Origin: Rhodospirillaceae bacterium | Lineage (GTDB): Bacteria; Pseudomonadota; Alphaproteobacteria; Rhodospirillales_A; Casp-alpha2 | Assembly (NCBI GenBank): GCA_003488105.1 | Contig: DNMS01000210.1 | Coordinates: 4,207-11,390 of the forward strand | Direction of reading: 5' to 3' | DNA length: 7,184 bases | Shown: in pieces, positions 1 through 5,647 of the stretch | How the letters are laid out: every line of letters starts with the position of its first letter | Position numbering within the stretch: the first letter of the stretch is position 1 | Program-made: the position numbers and the translations under genes | Notes under the pieces: model-generated | The model's input: only the letters and a program-made list of their open reading frames with translations | Databases searched by the model: none | What the model was told of the DNA's origin: nothing

Positions 1-836
1 TGGCCGATGGGGCGGTCGAACACCCGGCGGTCGACGGCGTAATCGCGGGCCTTCTTGATGAACCAGCGGGCGTCGCCCACGCATTCCGAGGCGATCAGGA
101 TGCGTTCCGCGTTCATGCCGTCGAGGATGTAGTAAAACCCGCGGCCCTCTTCGCCGATCAAGGCGTCAGCGGGGATGCGCAGGTCGTCGAAGAAGATTTC
201 CGTGGCCGCGTGGTTGACCATGGCCTCCAGCTTCTTGATCTCGAGGCCGTTGCCCTTGGCCTTCTGCATATCGACCAGGAAGATGGACATGCCCTGGTGC
301 GGCTTGGCGGCGTCTTCCCGGGACGTGGTGCGGGCCAGCAGCAGCATCAGGTCGGAATGCTCGGCGCGCGACGTCCAGACCTTTTGGCCGTTGATGACCC
401 ATTCGTTGCCGTCCTTGCGCGCCGTGGTGCGGATACGCGTGGTGTCCGTGCCCGAAGTCGGCTCCGTAACACCGAACGCCTGGAGACGCAGCTTGCCCGA
501 GGCGATCTCCGGCAGATAGCGCGCCTTCTTGCCTTCATCGCCGTGGCGCAAAAGCGCGCCCATGATGTACATCTGCGCGTGGCAGGCGCCGCCGTTGCAG
601 CCGGATTTATGGATTTCCTCCATGATCGCGGCGGCTTCGGACAGGCCCAGGCCGGAACCGCCGTATTCCTCGGGAATCAGGCAGGCAAGGAAGCCGGCCT
701 CGGTCAGGGCCGTGACGAATTCGGTGGGATAGGCGTCGTCGCGGTCCTTCTCGCGCCAGTATTCGCCGGGAAAATCGCGGCAGAGGGCGGCAACGGAGTC
801 CCGGATTTCCGGGTGCGTGGGCGTGAAAGCGGTCAT
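1..836 (-). CDS. Acyl-CoA dehydrogenase, N-terminal 278 residues (cut by window edge)
   Basis: FAD-dependent acyl-CoA dehydrogenase, which in this family introduces an alpha-beta double bond into a CoA thioester and passes electrons to ETF. The ORF is open at the left edge; about 100 residues of a usual ~380 are missing, including the region that normally holds the catalytic glutamate. Visible: the N-terminal helical domain (about 1-116), the acyl-CoA dehydrogenase signature GVTEPTSGTD (122-131), the beta-domain motif WVINGQKVWTS (146-156), and the start of the C-terminal helical domain with GRGF (231-234) and the FAD-contacting stretch RRVFDRPIG (270-278). The ATG at 836-834 has AGGA about 6 bases upstream on the minus strand and is the natural start. 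It is transcribed away from the glycosyltransferase gene. The acyl substrate cannot be told; fatty-acid, branched-chain or xenobiotic acyl-CoA are all possible. Family call is firm. Confidence 0.95.
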   Translation of the reverse strand, partial: MTAFTPTHPEIRDSVAALCRDFPGEYWREKDRDDAYPTEFVTALTEAGFLACLIPEEYGGSGLGLSEAAAIMEEIHKSGCNGGACHAQMYIMGALLRHGDEGKKARYLPEIASGKLRLQAFGVTEPTSGTDTTRIRTTARKDGNEWVINGQKVWTSRAEHSDLMLLLARTTSREDAAKPHQGMSIFLVDMQKAKGNGLEIKKLEAMVNHAATEIFFDDLRIPADALIGEEGRGFYYILDGMNAERILIASECVGDARWFIKKARDYAVDRRVFDRPIG

Positions 837-889
837 GGATGTTCCTGGGCTAGTGATCTGGGTGGCATTCTTAGATGGACGAAGTTTTA

Positions 890-908
890 ATGGTTTTAGC
901 GCAACCAT
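890..908. promoter_or_regulatory. Inverted repeat in divergent intergenic region, possible operator
   Basis: ATGGTT and AACCAT form perfect 6-base arms around the 7-base spacer TTAGCGC, 54 bases upstream of the acyl-CoA dehydrogenase start and 67 bases upstream of the glycosyltransferase start. The size and position suit a dimeric repressor site in the 138-base divergent region. I could not place convincing -35/-10 elements for either gene. A repeat this short could arise by chance. Confidence 0.3.
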
Positions 909-974
909 GCGCCTGTCCGAAAGGCCCGTGGAACGGGCCGTGGACGTGACCAGGGGCAAGAGATCGGATTTCAG

Positions 975-1928
975 GTGCCGGAAGACCGTAAAATCGCCGT
1001 CGTCATTCCCGCCTATCGGGCGGCTGGCCAGGTCGCCACGGTGGTCCGGGGCGTGCCCAATTGGATTGGGCGCATCTACGTGATCGACGACGCTTGCCCG
1101 GAACATTCCGGCGACGCGGCCAAGGCGGCCGGCGACCCGCGGGTCATGGTCCTGCGCCGGCAGCAGAACGGCGGCGTGGGGGCGGCGGTGAAGACCGGCT
1201 ATCGTCAGGCCCTGGCCGACGGTTTCGACGTCGTGGTCAAGATGGACGCTGACGACCAGATGGACCCGGCCTATCTGAAGGCCCTGTTGAAGCCGATCCT
1301 GGCAGGCCGCGCCGACTACACCAAAGGCAACCGATTCCGCGACCTCAAGGCGCTGCGCCAGATGCCCCGCGTGCGCCTGTTCGGCAACAGCGTACTGACC
1401 TTCCTGGTCAAGGCGGCGTCCGGCTACTGGCAGATGATGGACCCGACCAACGGCTATACCGCCATCAACCGCGAGGCGCTGGAGCGCCTGGAGCTTGACC
1501 GGGTATCGGACGGCTATTTCTTCGAATCGGATATGCTGATCCGCCTCAACATCGCCGGTGCCGTGGCCGAGGACGTGGCCATTCCCGCGCGGTACGGCGA
1601 CGAGCAAAGCTCGCTGCATATCCCGTCGATCATGCCCGTGTTCGTCTACCGGCTGATCCGCGGCATGGGAAAGCGCATTCTGTTCAAGTACTTCCTCTAC
1701 GATTTTTCGCTGGGGTCGTTCTACCTGACGGCGGGGACGGTGCTGACGGCCTTTGGCCTGATGTTCGGCGGTTACAAATGGTGGCTGTCGGCGCAGGGCG
1801 GCACGGCCGCGACCACAGGCACGGTGATGATTGCCGTATTGGCTCTGCTGCTCGGTGTGCAATTCCTGGTCCAGGCCATCAACTTCGACATCCAGACCGC
1901 GCCGAAGCGCCCCCGCGACGGCGAGTAA
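975..1928 (+). CDS. Family-2 glycosyltransferase with two C-terminal membrane segments (DPM1/ArnC-like)
   Basis: A 317-residue inverting GT-A fold glycosyltransferase that probably transfers a sugar from a nucleotide-sugar donor to a lipid carrier at the inner face of the cytoplasmic membrane. Visible: VVIPAY (9-14), VIDDACPE (36-43), NGGVGAAVKTGY (65-76), the metal/donor-binding DAD in KMDADDQMDP (89-98), DPTNGYTA (156-163) and the acceptor-side motif FFESDMLIRL (182-191). Two hydrophobic segments follow (about 247-266 and 282-303), the second ending in a basic tail (KRPRDGE). This layout matches polyprenyl-phosphate sugar transferases such as dolichol-phosphate mannose synthase and ArnC. 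GTG at 975 is the only start candidate after the in-frame stop at 897-899; the purine-rich GGGGCAAGAG ends 12 bases before it, a weak ribosome site. The radical SAM gene follows after 95 bases on the same strand. The sugar and acceptor are unknown. Confidence 0.88.
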   Translation: MPEDRKIAVVIPAYRAAGQVATVVRGVPNWIGRIYVIDDACPEHSGDAAKAAGDPRVMVLRRQQNGGVGAAVKTGYRQALADGFDVVVKMDADDQMDPAYLKALLKPILAGRADYTKGNRFRDLKALRQMPRVRLFGNSVLTFLVKAASGYWQMMDPTNGYTAINREALERLELDRVSDGYFFESDMLIRLNIAGAVAEDVAIPARYGDEQSSLHIPSIMPVFVYRLIRGMGKRILFKYFLYDFSLGSFYLTAGTVLTAFGLMFGGYKWWLSAQGGTAATTGTVMIAVLALLLGVQFLVQAINFDIQTAPKRPRDGE

Positions 1929-1985
1929 GGCTTTGCCATCCCCCCTCAAAACCCACTAAAAGATGGGAAATGCGCGCGCTGTCCC

Positions 1986-1991
1986 TATATT
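1986..1991 (+). promoter_or_regulatory. Possible -10 element upstream of the radical SAM gene
   Basis: TATATT within CCCTATATTGG differs at one position from TATAAT and would place transcription start near 1998, about 26 bases before the ATG at 2024. No good -35 box lies 16-18 bases upstream, so the call is weak. If real, it excludes the upstream in-frame ATG at 1970 as the start on this transcript. The minus strand of the GntR/lyase region holds the similar string CCTATATTG. Confidence 0.25.
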
Positions 1992-2023
1992 GGGGGGATC
2001 GCCCGCCCAACGCCGGGAAGATC

Positions 2024-3793
2024 ATGACCGATAAGGCCCACGCAACACCGTCGCCACATACGCAGGAGCGCCCGTTCCGCGTGATGTTCGTGCATGCACC
2101 GGACCCGGTCTATTCCAACACTCAGACCTACGGCGCCATTTTCATGCCCGTCTGGGCCTATACCCTGGCGGCGCATATCCCCGACGATCTGGACGTGGAT
2201 CTGATGCTGCACGACACCCGGGTCCAGAAGGTCGACGACATTCCCGAGGCCGACCTTTACCTGTTCAGCGGCATCAACCAGGACGCTCCCTTCATGGAAC
2301 AGATCCGTGCCCGGTTGAAGGTCCGGTTCCCCAAGGCACGCTCCATCGTCGGCGGCCCGCTGGCCTGGTCCTTCGATCAGGCCGGCACCCTCGACCGGTT
2401 TGAGAATTTCGACCATGTGTTCATCGGCGACGGCGAGGCCTGCATCGCCCAGCTGATCCAGGACGTGCGCGACGGCCAGCCCATGGAACACTTCATCAAA
2501 TCGCCCGGCCGGTTTGAAATCGCCAAGGCCAAGCCCATGCACCGGGGCCTGATGGACGCGACGATCTCGCGCTATTACGGCGCGGTGATCGAGGTTTCGC
2601 GCGGCTGCCCGTTCCTCTGCGAATTCTGCGACATCCGCATCATGGACGACAACAACCGGCCCCATAACAAGTCGGCCGATCTGATTGTCGAGGAACTGGA
2701 CCATCTGTGCTCGCTCGGCGTGTCGCAGATTCTGTTCGCCTGCGATAATTTCATCGGCGAGCCGCGCTGGGCCGAGCTGGTGATCGACAAGATTCTCGAA
2801 TGGAAAGCCCGCACCGGCCACACGCCCTCGCTCTATACCTGGTTGACCATCAATCTGAACAACCATCCGGACCTGATGGACAAGATGCGCCGCGCCGGCT
2901 TCGACATGCTGTTCATCGGCATTGAAAGCTTTTCCAAGAACTCGCTTCTGGAAACGGCCAAGGTGCAGAATTCGTCGACCGAGCTGACCCAGGTGGTGCG
3001 TGAAATCCAGTCGCGTGGCTTCATCATCGTCGGCGGCCTGATCTTCGGCTTCGATAGTGATGACGAGGACTGCTTCGACATCACGCTGAAGGGCCTGACC
3101 GACGCGGCCCTGCTGTCCGGCGATCCGTCACTGCTGACCGCCCTGCCGGGCACGCCCTTGTACCGCCGCATGAAGCTTTCCAAGCGGCTTCGCGACGTGC
3201 GTTTCGGGCTGGGCGGCTACAAGTACCAGACCAACATCAAATATCTTCTGCCCCGCCGGACCATGATCGACGGCTACAAGCATTTCGTCGACGTGTTCAC
3301 GGACGGCGCCTATCAGTACGAACGGCTCAAGGCGTTTTTCGACCTGCAGGCCGAGGGCCATCACGTCCCCATCGAAGGCCAGGGCTTCGGCAACACGGGC
3401 CTTTTCCTCAAAATGGTGTTCAAGAACTGGCGGGCCTTGCTGCAACTGACCCAACGCCTGACCCGGTTCTCCCTCAATCCGAAGCGGGTCTACTACGCGC
3501 TCAAGGGCTTCGGCATGGCCTTCTCCCGGCGCAAGGACGTGCCCAACTGGTTCGGCTATTTCCAGTTCTGGCTGTTCGCCTGGACCAACGCGGCGCTCAA
3601 GTACCTGAACCTCAGCGACGCCGATTTCGACCTGGAAAGCGTGCCCGAAGGTTTCGACATCCACGACATCCTGCCCAAGGATTACGGCTCCACGGCAGCC
3701 GAGCCGATCCCCGCCGGCAAGATCAAGGCCCAGCTGCGCTCGACAACGACGCAGCTTGAATCCGTTATTGAACGCAAGGTGGGCGCAGCGTAG
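2024..3793 (+). CDS. B12-binding-type radical SAM protein (HpnP/DUF4070-like), unknown substrate
   Basis: A 589-residue class B-type radical SAM enzyme. An N-terminal Rossmann-like cobalamin-binding domain (about 17-160) includes VGGPLA (109-114) and GDGEA (135-139). The radical SAM core follows, with the [4Fe-4S] ligands C195, C199 and C202 in SRGCPFLCEFCDI, then DNFIG (241-245), FIGIES (297-302), GGLIFGFD (337-344) and LTALPGTPLY (371-380). The C-terminal part (about 410-530) resembles the DUF4070 extension and holds an aromatic-rich hydrophobic stretch (509-528) that could touch a membrane. The closest group I recognise is HpnP-like methylases acting on hopanoids and related lipids; methylation is likely but not shown. 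An open frame extends upstream to 1778 inside the glycosyltransferase gene. I chose ATG 2024 because GGGAAG lies just before it and the conserved domain begins soon after; ATG 1970 is an in-frame alternative. Confidence 0.87.
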   Translation: MTDKAHATPSPHTQERPFRVMFVHAPDPVYSNTQTYGAIFMPVWAYTLAAHIPDDLDVDLMLHDTRVQKVDDIPEADLYLFSGINQDAPFMEQIRARLKVRFPKARSIVGGPLAWSFDQAGTLDRFENFDHVFIGDGEACIAQLIQDVRDGQPMEHFIKSPGRFEIAKAKPMHRGLMDATISRYYGAVIEVSRGCPFLCEFCDIRIMDDNNRPHNKSADLIVEELDHLCSLGVSQILFACDNFIGEPRWAELVIDKILEWKARTGHTPSLYTWLTINLNNHPDLMDKMRRAGFDMLFIGIESFSKNSLLETAKVQNSSTELTQVVREIQSRGFIIVGGLIFGFDSDDEDCFDITLKGLTDAALLSGDPSLLTALPGTPLYRRMKLSKRLRDVRFGLGGYKYQTNIKYLLPRRTMIDGYKHFVDVFTDGAYQYERLKAFFDLQAEGHHVPIEGQGFGNTGLFLKMVFKNWRALLQLTQRLTRFSLNPKRVYYALKGFGMAFSRRKDVPNWFGYFQFWLFAWTNAALKYLNLSDADFDLESVPEGFDIHDILPKDYGSTAAEPIPAGKIKAQLRSTTTQLESVIERKVGAA

Positions 3794-3848
3794 CGGCCCT
3801 CCATTTTCCATCATCACGCCGCGGGATGCCGTCGGCGCCTACCCAGGA

Positions 3849-3867
3849 GCGGACCGGCAGGGTCCGC
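3849..3867 (+). terminator. GC hairpin between radical SAM and dehydrogenase genes
   Basis: GCGGACC and GGTCCGC form a perfect 7-bp stem with a GGCAG loop, followed by GCCTTTC. It begins 56 bases after the radical SAM stop and ends 29 bases before the GTG of the dehydrogenase. The three-T run is too short for a strong intrinsic terminator. It could be a weak terminator or a leader hairpin in the dehydrogenase mRNA. Confidence 0.4.
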
Positions 3868-3885
3868 GCCTTTCATCCATGCCCA

Positions 3886-3890
3886 AGGGA
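3886..3890 (+). promoter_or_regulatory. Ribosome binding site that decides the dehydrogenase start
   Basis: AGGGA is followed by a 6-base spacer and GTG at 3897. The upstream in-frame ATG at 3879 has only CGCGCCTTTCATCC before it, with no purine-rich site. This site lies between the two candidates and so supports the GTG. Confidence 0.75.
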
Positions 3891-3896
3891 ACGACC

Positions 3897-4838
3897 GTGA
3901 AGCCCATCATCCTGTTCAAACACGAAGCCCCCCGCCACCGCATCGATTTTGCGCCCGACTTCACCCTGCTGGATTTCGACCTCGCCGCCGGGACACCCGA
4001 CGACGATGCCCGCAAGTCGGCCCGCATCATGGTGACTTCGGGCTTCATCGGCGTGACCCGCGCGGAAATGGACGCCCTGCCGGCGCTGGAGCTGATCTGC
4101 ACCATCGGCACCGGGTACGAAAAAGTCGATCAGGCCGCCGCCCGGGAACGCGGCATCCGCATCACCCATGCGGCGGGCATGAACGCCCCCTCGGTCGCCG
4201 ACCACGCCTTTGCCCTACTGCTGGCCATTGTGCGCAACATCCCCGTCTACGACGCCTCGGCCCGGGCCGGAAAATGGCGCGAGGACCTGCCCCAGCGCCC
4301 GATGGTCAACGGCAAGAAGATCGGCATCATCGGCATGGGCGCCATCGGCCAGGGCATCGCCCGGCGCGCCGAAGGCTTCGACATGGAGGTTTCCTACATG
4401 GCCCGGTCGGCCAAGGTGGACCTTCCCTGGCGCTATGTCGATAATGTCCGCGACCTGGCTCAGCATGTCGATTTCCTGATTTCCGCCGTGCCCGGCGGCC
4501 CCGCGACCCATCACCTGATCGACCGCATCGTGCTGGAAGCATTGGGCAAGGACGGCTTCCTGATCAATGTCGGGCGCGGCAGCGTCGTCCATACGGATAA
4601 TCTGATTACCGCCTTGCGGGACGGCGTGATCGCCGGGGCCGGCCTGGATGTGTTCGAGGACGAACCGGTGGTTCCCGAAGCGCTCTGCACCATGACCAAC
4701 GTCGTCCTGACCCCCCATGTGGGCGGGGCGGCACCGGAGGTTCAAATCCTGGGCGTGAAGCTGATGCGCCGCAATATCGAGGCCTTCCTGGCCGGCAAGC
4801 CCCTGATCAGCCCGATCCCGGAACTGTCCGAAGCTTAA
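3897..4838 (+). CDS. D-isomer-specific 2-hydroxyacid dehydrogenase (glyoxylate/hydroxypyruvate reductase-like)
   Basis: A 313-residue cytoplasmic oxidoreductase interconverting a 2-oxo acid and a D-2-hydroxy acid with NAD(P)H; the length is usual for the family. Visible: substrate-side TIGTGYEKVD (69-78), dinucleotide-binding GMGAIGQG (146-153), catalytic Arg R227 in NVGRGSVV, probable catalytic Glu E256 in DVFEDEP, and catalytic His H274 in LTPHVGG. After the second Rossmann strand the sequence reads YMARSAK (167-173), with no acidic residue where NAD-specific enzymes have Asp; this points to NADP(H), by inference. GTG 3897 is chosen for its ribosome site; starting at ATG 3879 would add six residues. 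The 3' end overlaps the convergent GntR gene by 32 bases. The neighbouring lyase and FCD regulator suggest a role in organic-acid metabolism, perhaps glyoxylate or hydroxypyruvate reduction. Exact substrate unknown. Confidence 0.92.
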   Translation: MKPIILFKHEAPRHRIDFAPDFTLLDFDLAAGTPDDDARKSARIMVTSGFIGVTRAEMDALPALELICTIGTGYEKVDQAAARERGIRITHAAGMNAPSVADHAFALLLAIVRNIPVYDASARAGKWREDLPQRPMVNGKKIGIIGMGAIGQGIARRAEGFDMEVSYMARSAKVDLPWRYVDNVRDLAQHVDFLISAVPGGPATHHLIDRIVLEALGKDGFLINVGRGSVVHTDNLITALRDGVIAGAGLDVFEDEPVVPEALCTMTNVVLTPHVGGAAPEVQILGVKLMRRNIEAFLAGKPLISPIPELSEA

Positions 4839-5490
4839 CCGGGGCGGCGGCCGTCCCGATCCGCAACTTGAAATTGGCAAGCGCGGCATGGACGTGGCTG
4901 AGCATGATGGCGGCCGCCAGATCGCTTTGGCCGCGCTCGATCGCCGTGGCCAGTTGGCGATGTTCGGCGAAACTGCGGTCGACATCGGCGCGGGCGAATT
5001 TCCTGTAGGATTGAACGACGTTGTTCAATTCTATCAGGGACGTGGTGACGACCAGAAGCTGGCGTTGCCCCGATGCATCCAGCAGGACCTGATGAAACCG
5101 GTTATTGAGGGGCGCGATCTGGCCGAAGTCCGGCTCGCTCCGGTCGCCCAACGTTTCCATCCGCGCACATAGCTCGAACAGCTCGTCCAGGTGCTCCTGT
5201 TTGCGGTTCAGGGCCGCAAGGCGGGCACCCTGGGGTTCCAGCAGCGCGCGGATCTCGAGAATCTCGACCATCTCCGCATCGGCGTAGCCGCGCACGATGG
5301 CGCCGGCATGGGCCGTGAAGTCGATCAGCCGGTCATTGACCAGACGCTGCAGGGCGATGCGCACGGGCGTACGGCTGACACCGAACTGCGTCGCCAGTTC
5401 GCCTTCGCGCAGACGATCGCCCACGGCGTACTCGCCGGCAAGAATGCCTTCGCGGATCTGTCGGTACACCCGATCACTTGACGTCGCCAT
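4807..5490 (-). CDS. GntR-family transcriptional regulator, FCD (FadR/VanR-type) domain
   Basis: A 227-residue DNA-binding regulator with an N-terminal winged helix-turn-helix (about 5-68; recognition region around ELATQFGVSRTPVRIALQRL, 31-50) and a C-terminal all-helical FCD ligand domain (about 72-205). Putative metal/ligand-pocket residues are N129, H133, H177 and H199. Most relatives have Asp at the first position; Asn here is a variation on the usual DHHH set. FCD regulators usually sense small carboxylic acids and act as repressors. The ATG at 5490-5488 follows AGGGAG with a 7-base spacer on the minus strand, an excellent ribosome site. It is divergent from the lyase gene, with two palindromes between them that are its likely operators, and convergent with the dehydrogenase. 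Its short C-terminal tail is encoded in the overlap with that gene. Confidence 0.93.
   Translation of the reverse strand: MATSSDRVYRQIREGILAGEYAVGDRLREGELATQFGVSRTPVRIALQRLVNDRLIDFTAHAGAIVRGYADAEMVEILEIRALLEPQGARLAALNRKQEHLDELFELCARMETLGDRSEPDFGQIAPLNNRFHQVLLDASGQRQLLVVTTSLIELNNVVQSYRKFARADVDRSFAEHRQLATAIERGQSDLAAAIMLSHVHAALANFKLRIGTAAAPVKLRTVPGSG
4840..4858 (+). terminator. GC hairpin just after the dehydrogenase stop
   Basis: CGGGGCGG and CCGTCCCG can pair as an 8-bp stem with one G-U pair and a CGG loop, starting two bases after the dehydrogenase stop. It lies inside the 3' coding end of the GntR gene. There is no T-tract, so it may act as an mRNA 3' end-stabilising structure or a weak terminator. 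On the opposite strand the G-U pair becomes an A-C mismatch, so the structure favours the dehydrogenase transcript. Confidence 0.3.
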
Positions 5491-5558
5491 GCTGTCACTC
5501 CCTGGGCATCACGCCGGCAAACATACTGCCCCATACGATACGTCACATAGCCTTGTTC

Positions 5559-5570
5559 ATTGTATGCAAT
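5559..5570. promoter_or_regulatory. Operator box 1, probable GntR/FCD binding site
   Basis: ATTGTATGCAAT is an imperfect palindrome differing by one base from box 2. It lies 69 bases upstream of the GntR start and 78 bases upstream of the lyase ATG, and resembles the ATTGTATACAAT-type sites known for several FCD-domain GntR regulators. It is preceded at 5547-5554 by ATAGCCTT, which also precedes box 2. Confidence 0.65.
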
Positions 5571-5572
5571 AT

Positions 5573-5587
5573 AGGCTAAAACAGCCT
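5573..5587. repeat. AGGCT-N5-AGCCT inverted repeat between the operator boxes
   Basis: AGGCT (5573-5577) and AGCCT (5583-5587) are perfect 5-base arms around AAAAC. Further AGCCT copies at 5549-5553 and 5604-5608 give four copies within 60 bases. They may be a second recognition element for the same or another regulator, or chance in a short AT-rich stretch. Confidence 0.3.
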
Positions 5588-5615
5588 TTGAAACGGCAAA
5601 AATAGCCTTTATTGC
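5588..5615 (+). promoter_or_regulatory. Possible promoter of the lyase gene
   Basis: TTGAAA (5588-5593) is a fair -35 box; 16 bases later TATTGC (5610-5615) is a poor -10 that overlaps operator box 2. Transcription would begin near 5622, giving a leader of about 26 bases. An alternative pair is TTGTTC (5553-5558) with TAAAAC (5577-5582) at 18-base spacing, which would put box 1 in the spacer. In either reading a bound repressor would block polymerase. Confidence 0.3.
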
Positions 5616-5622
5616 ATGCAAT
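5611..5622. promoter_or_regulatory. Operator box 2, probable GntR/FCD binding site
   Basis: ATTGCATGCAAT is a perfect 12-base palindrome whose centre lies 52 bases from that of box 1, close to five DNA turns, so dimers on both boxes would face the same side of the helix. It ends 25 bases before the lyase ATG, a position suited to repression of the lyase. Confidence 0.65.
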
Positions 5623-5647
5623 TATTCCACGAAGAGGAAATATTCGA

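Noticed and set aside
210..890. A 226-codon plus-strand frame at the left end
   Set aside because: It is antisense to the acyl-CoA dehydrogenase, whose minus-strand reading has full family motifs; the plus frame shows no family resemblance.
1936..1966. CCATC...GATGG as a terminator after the glycosyltransferase
   Set aside because: Only a 5-bp stem with a 21-base loop and no T-tract; too weak to call.
1985..2866. A 293-codon minus-strand frame opposite the radical SAM gene
   Set aside because: Mirror of the real coding frame with no domain or ribosome site; the plus-strand protein has clear catalytic motifs.
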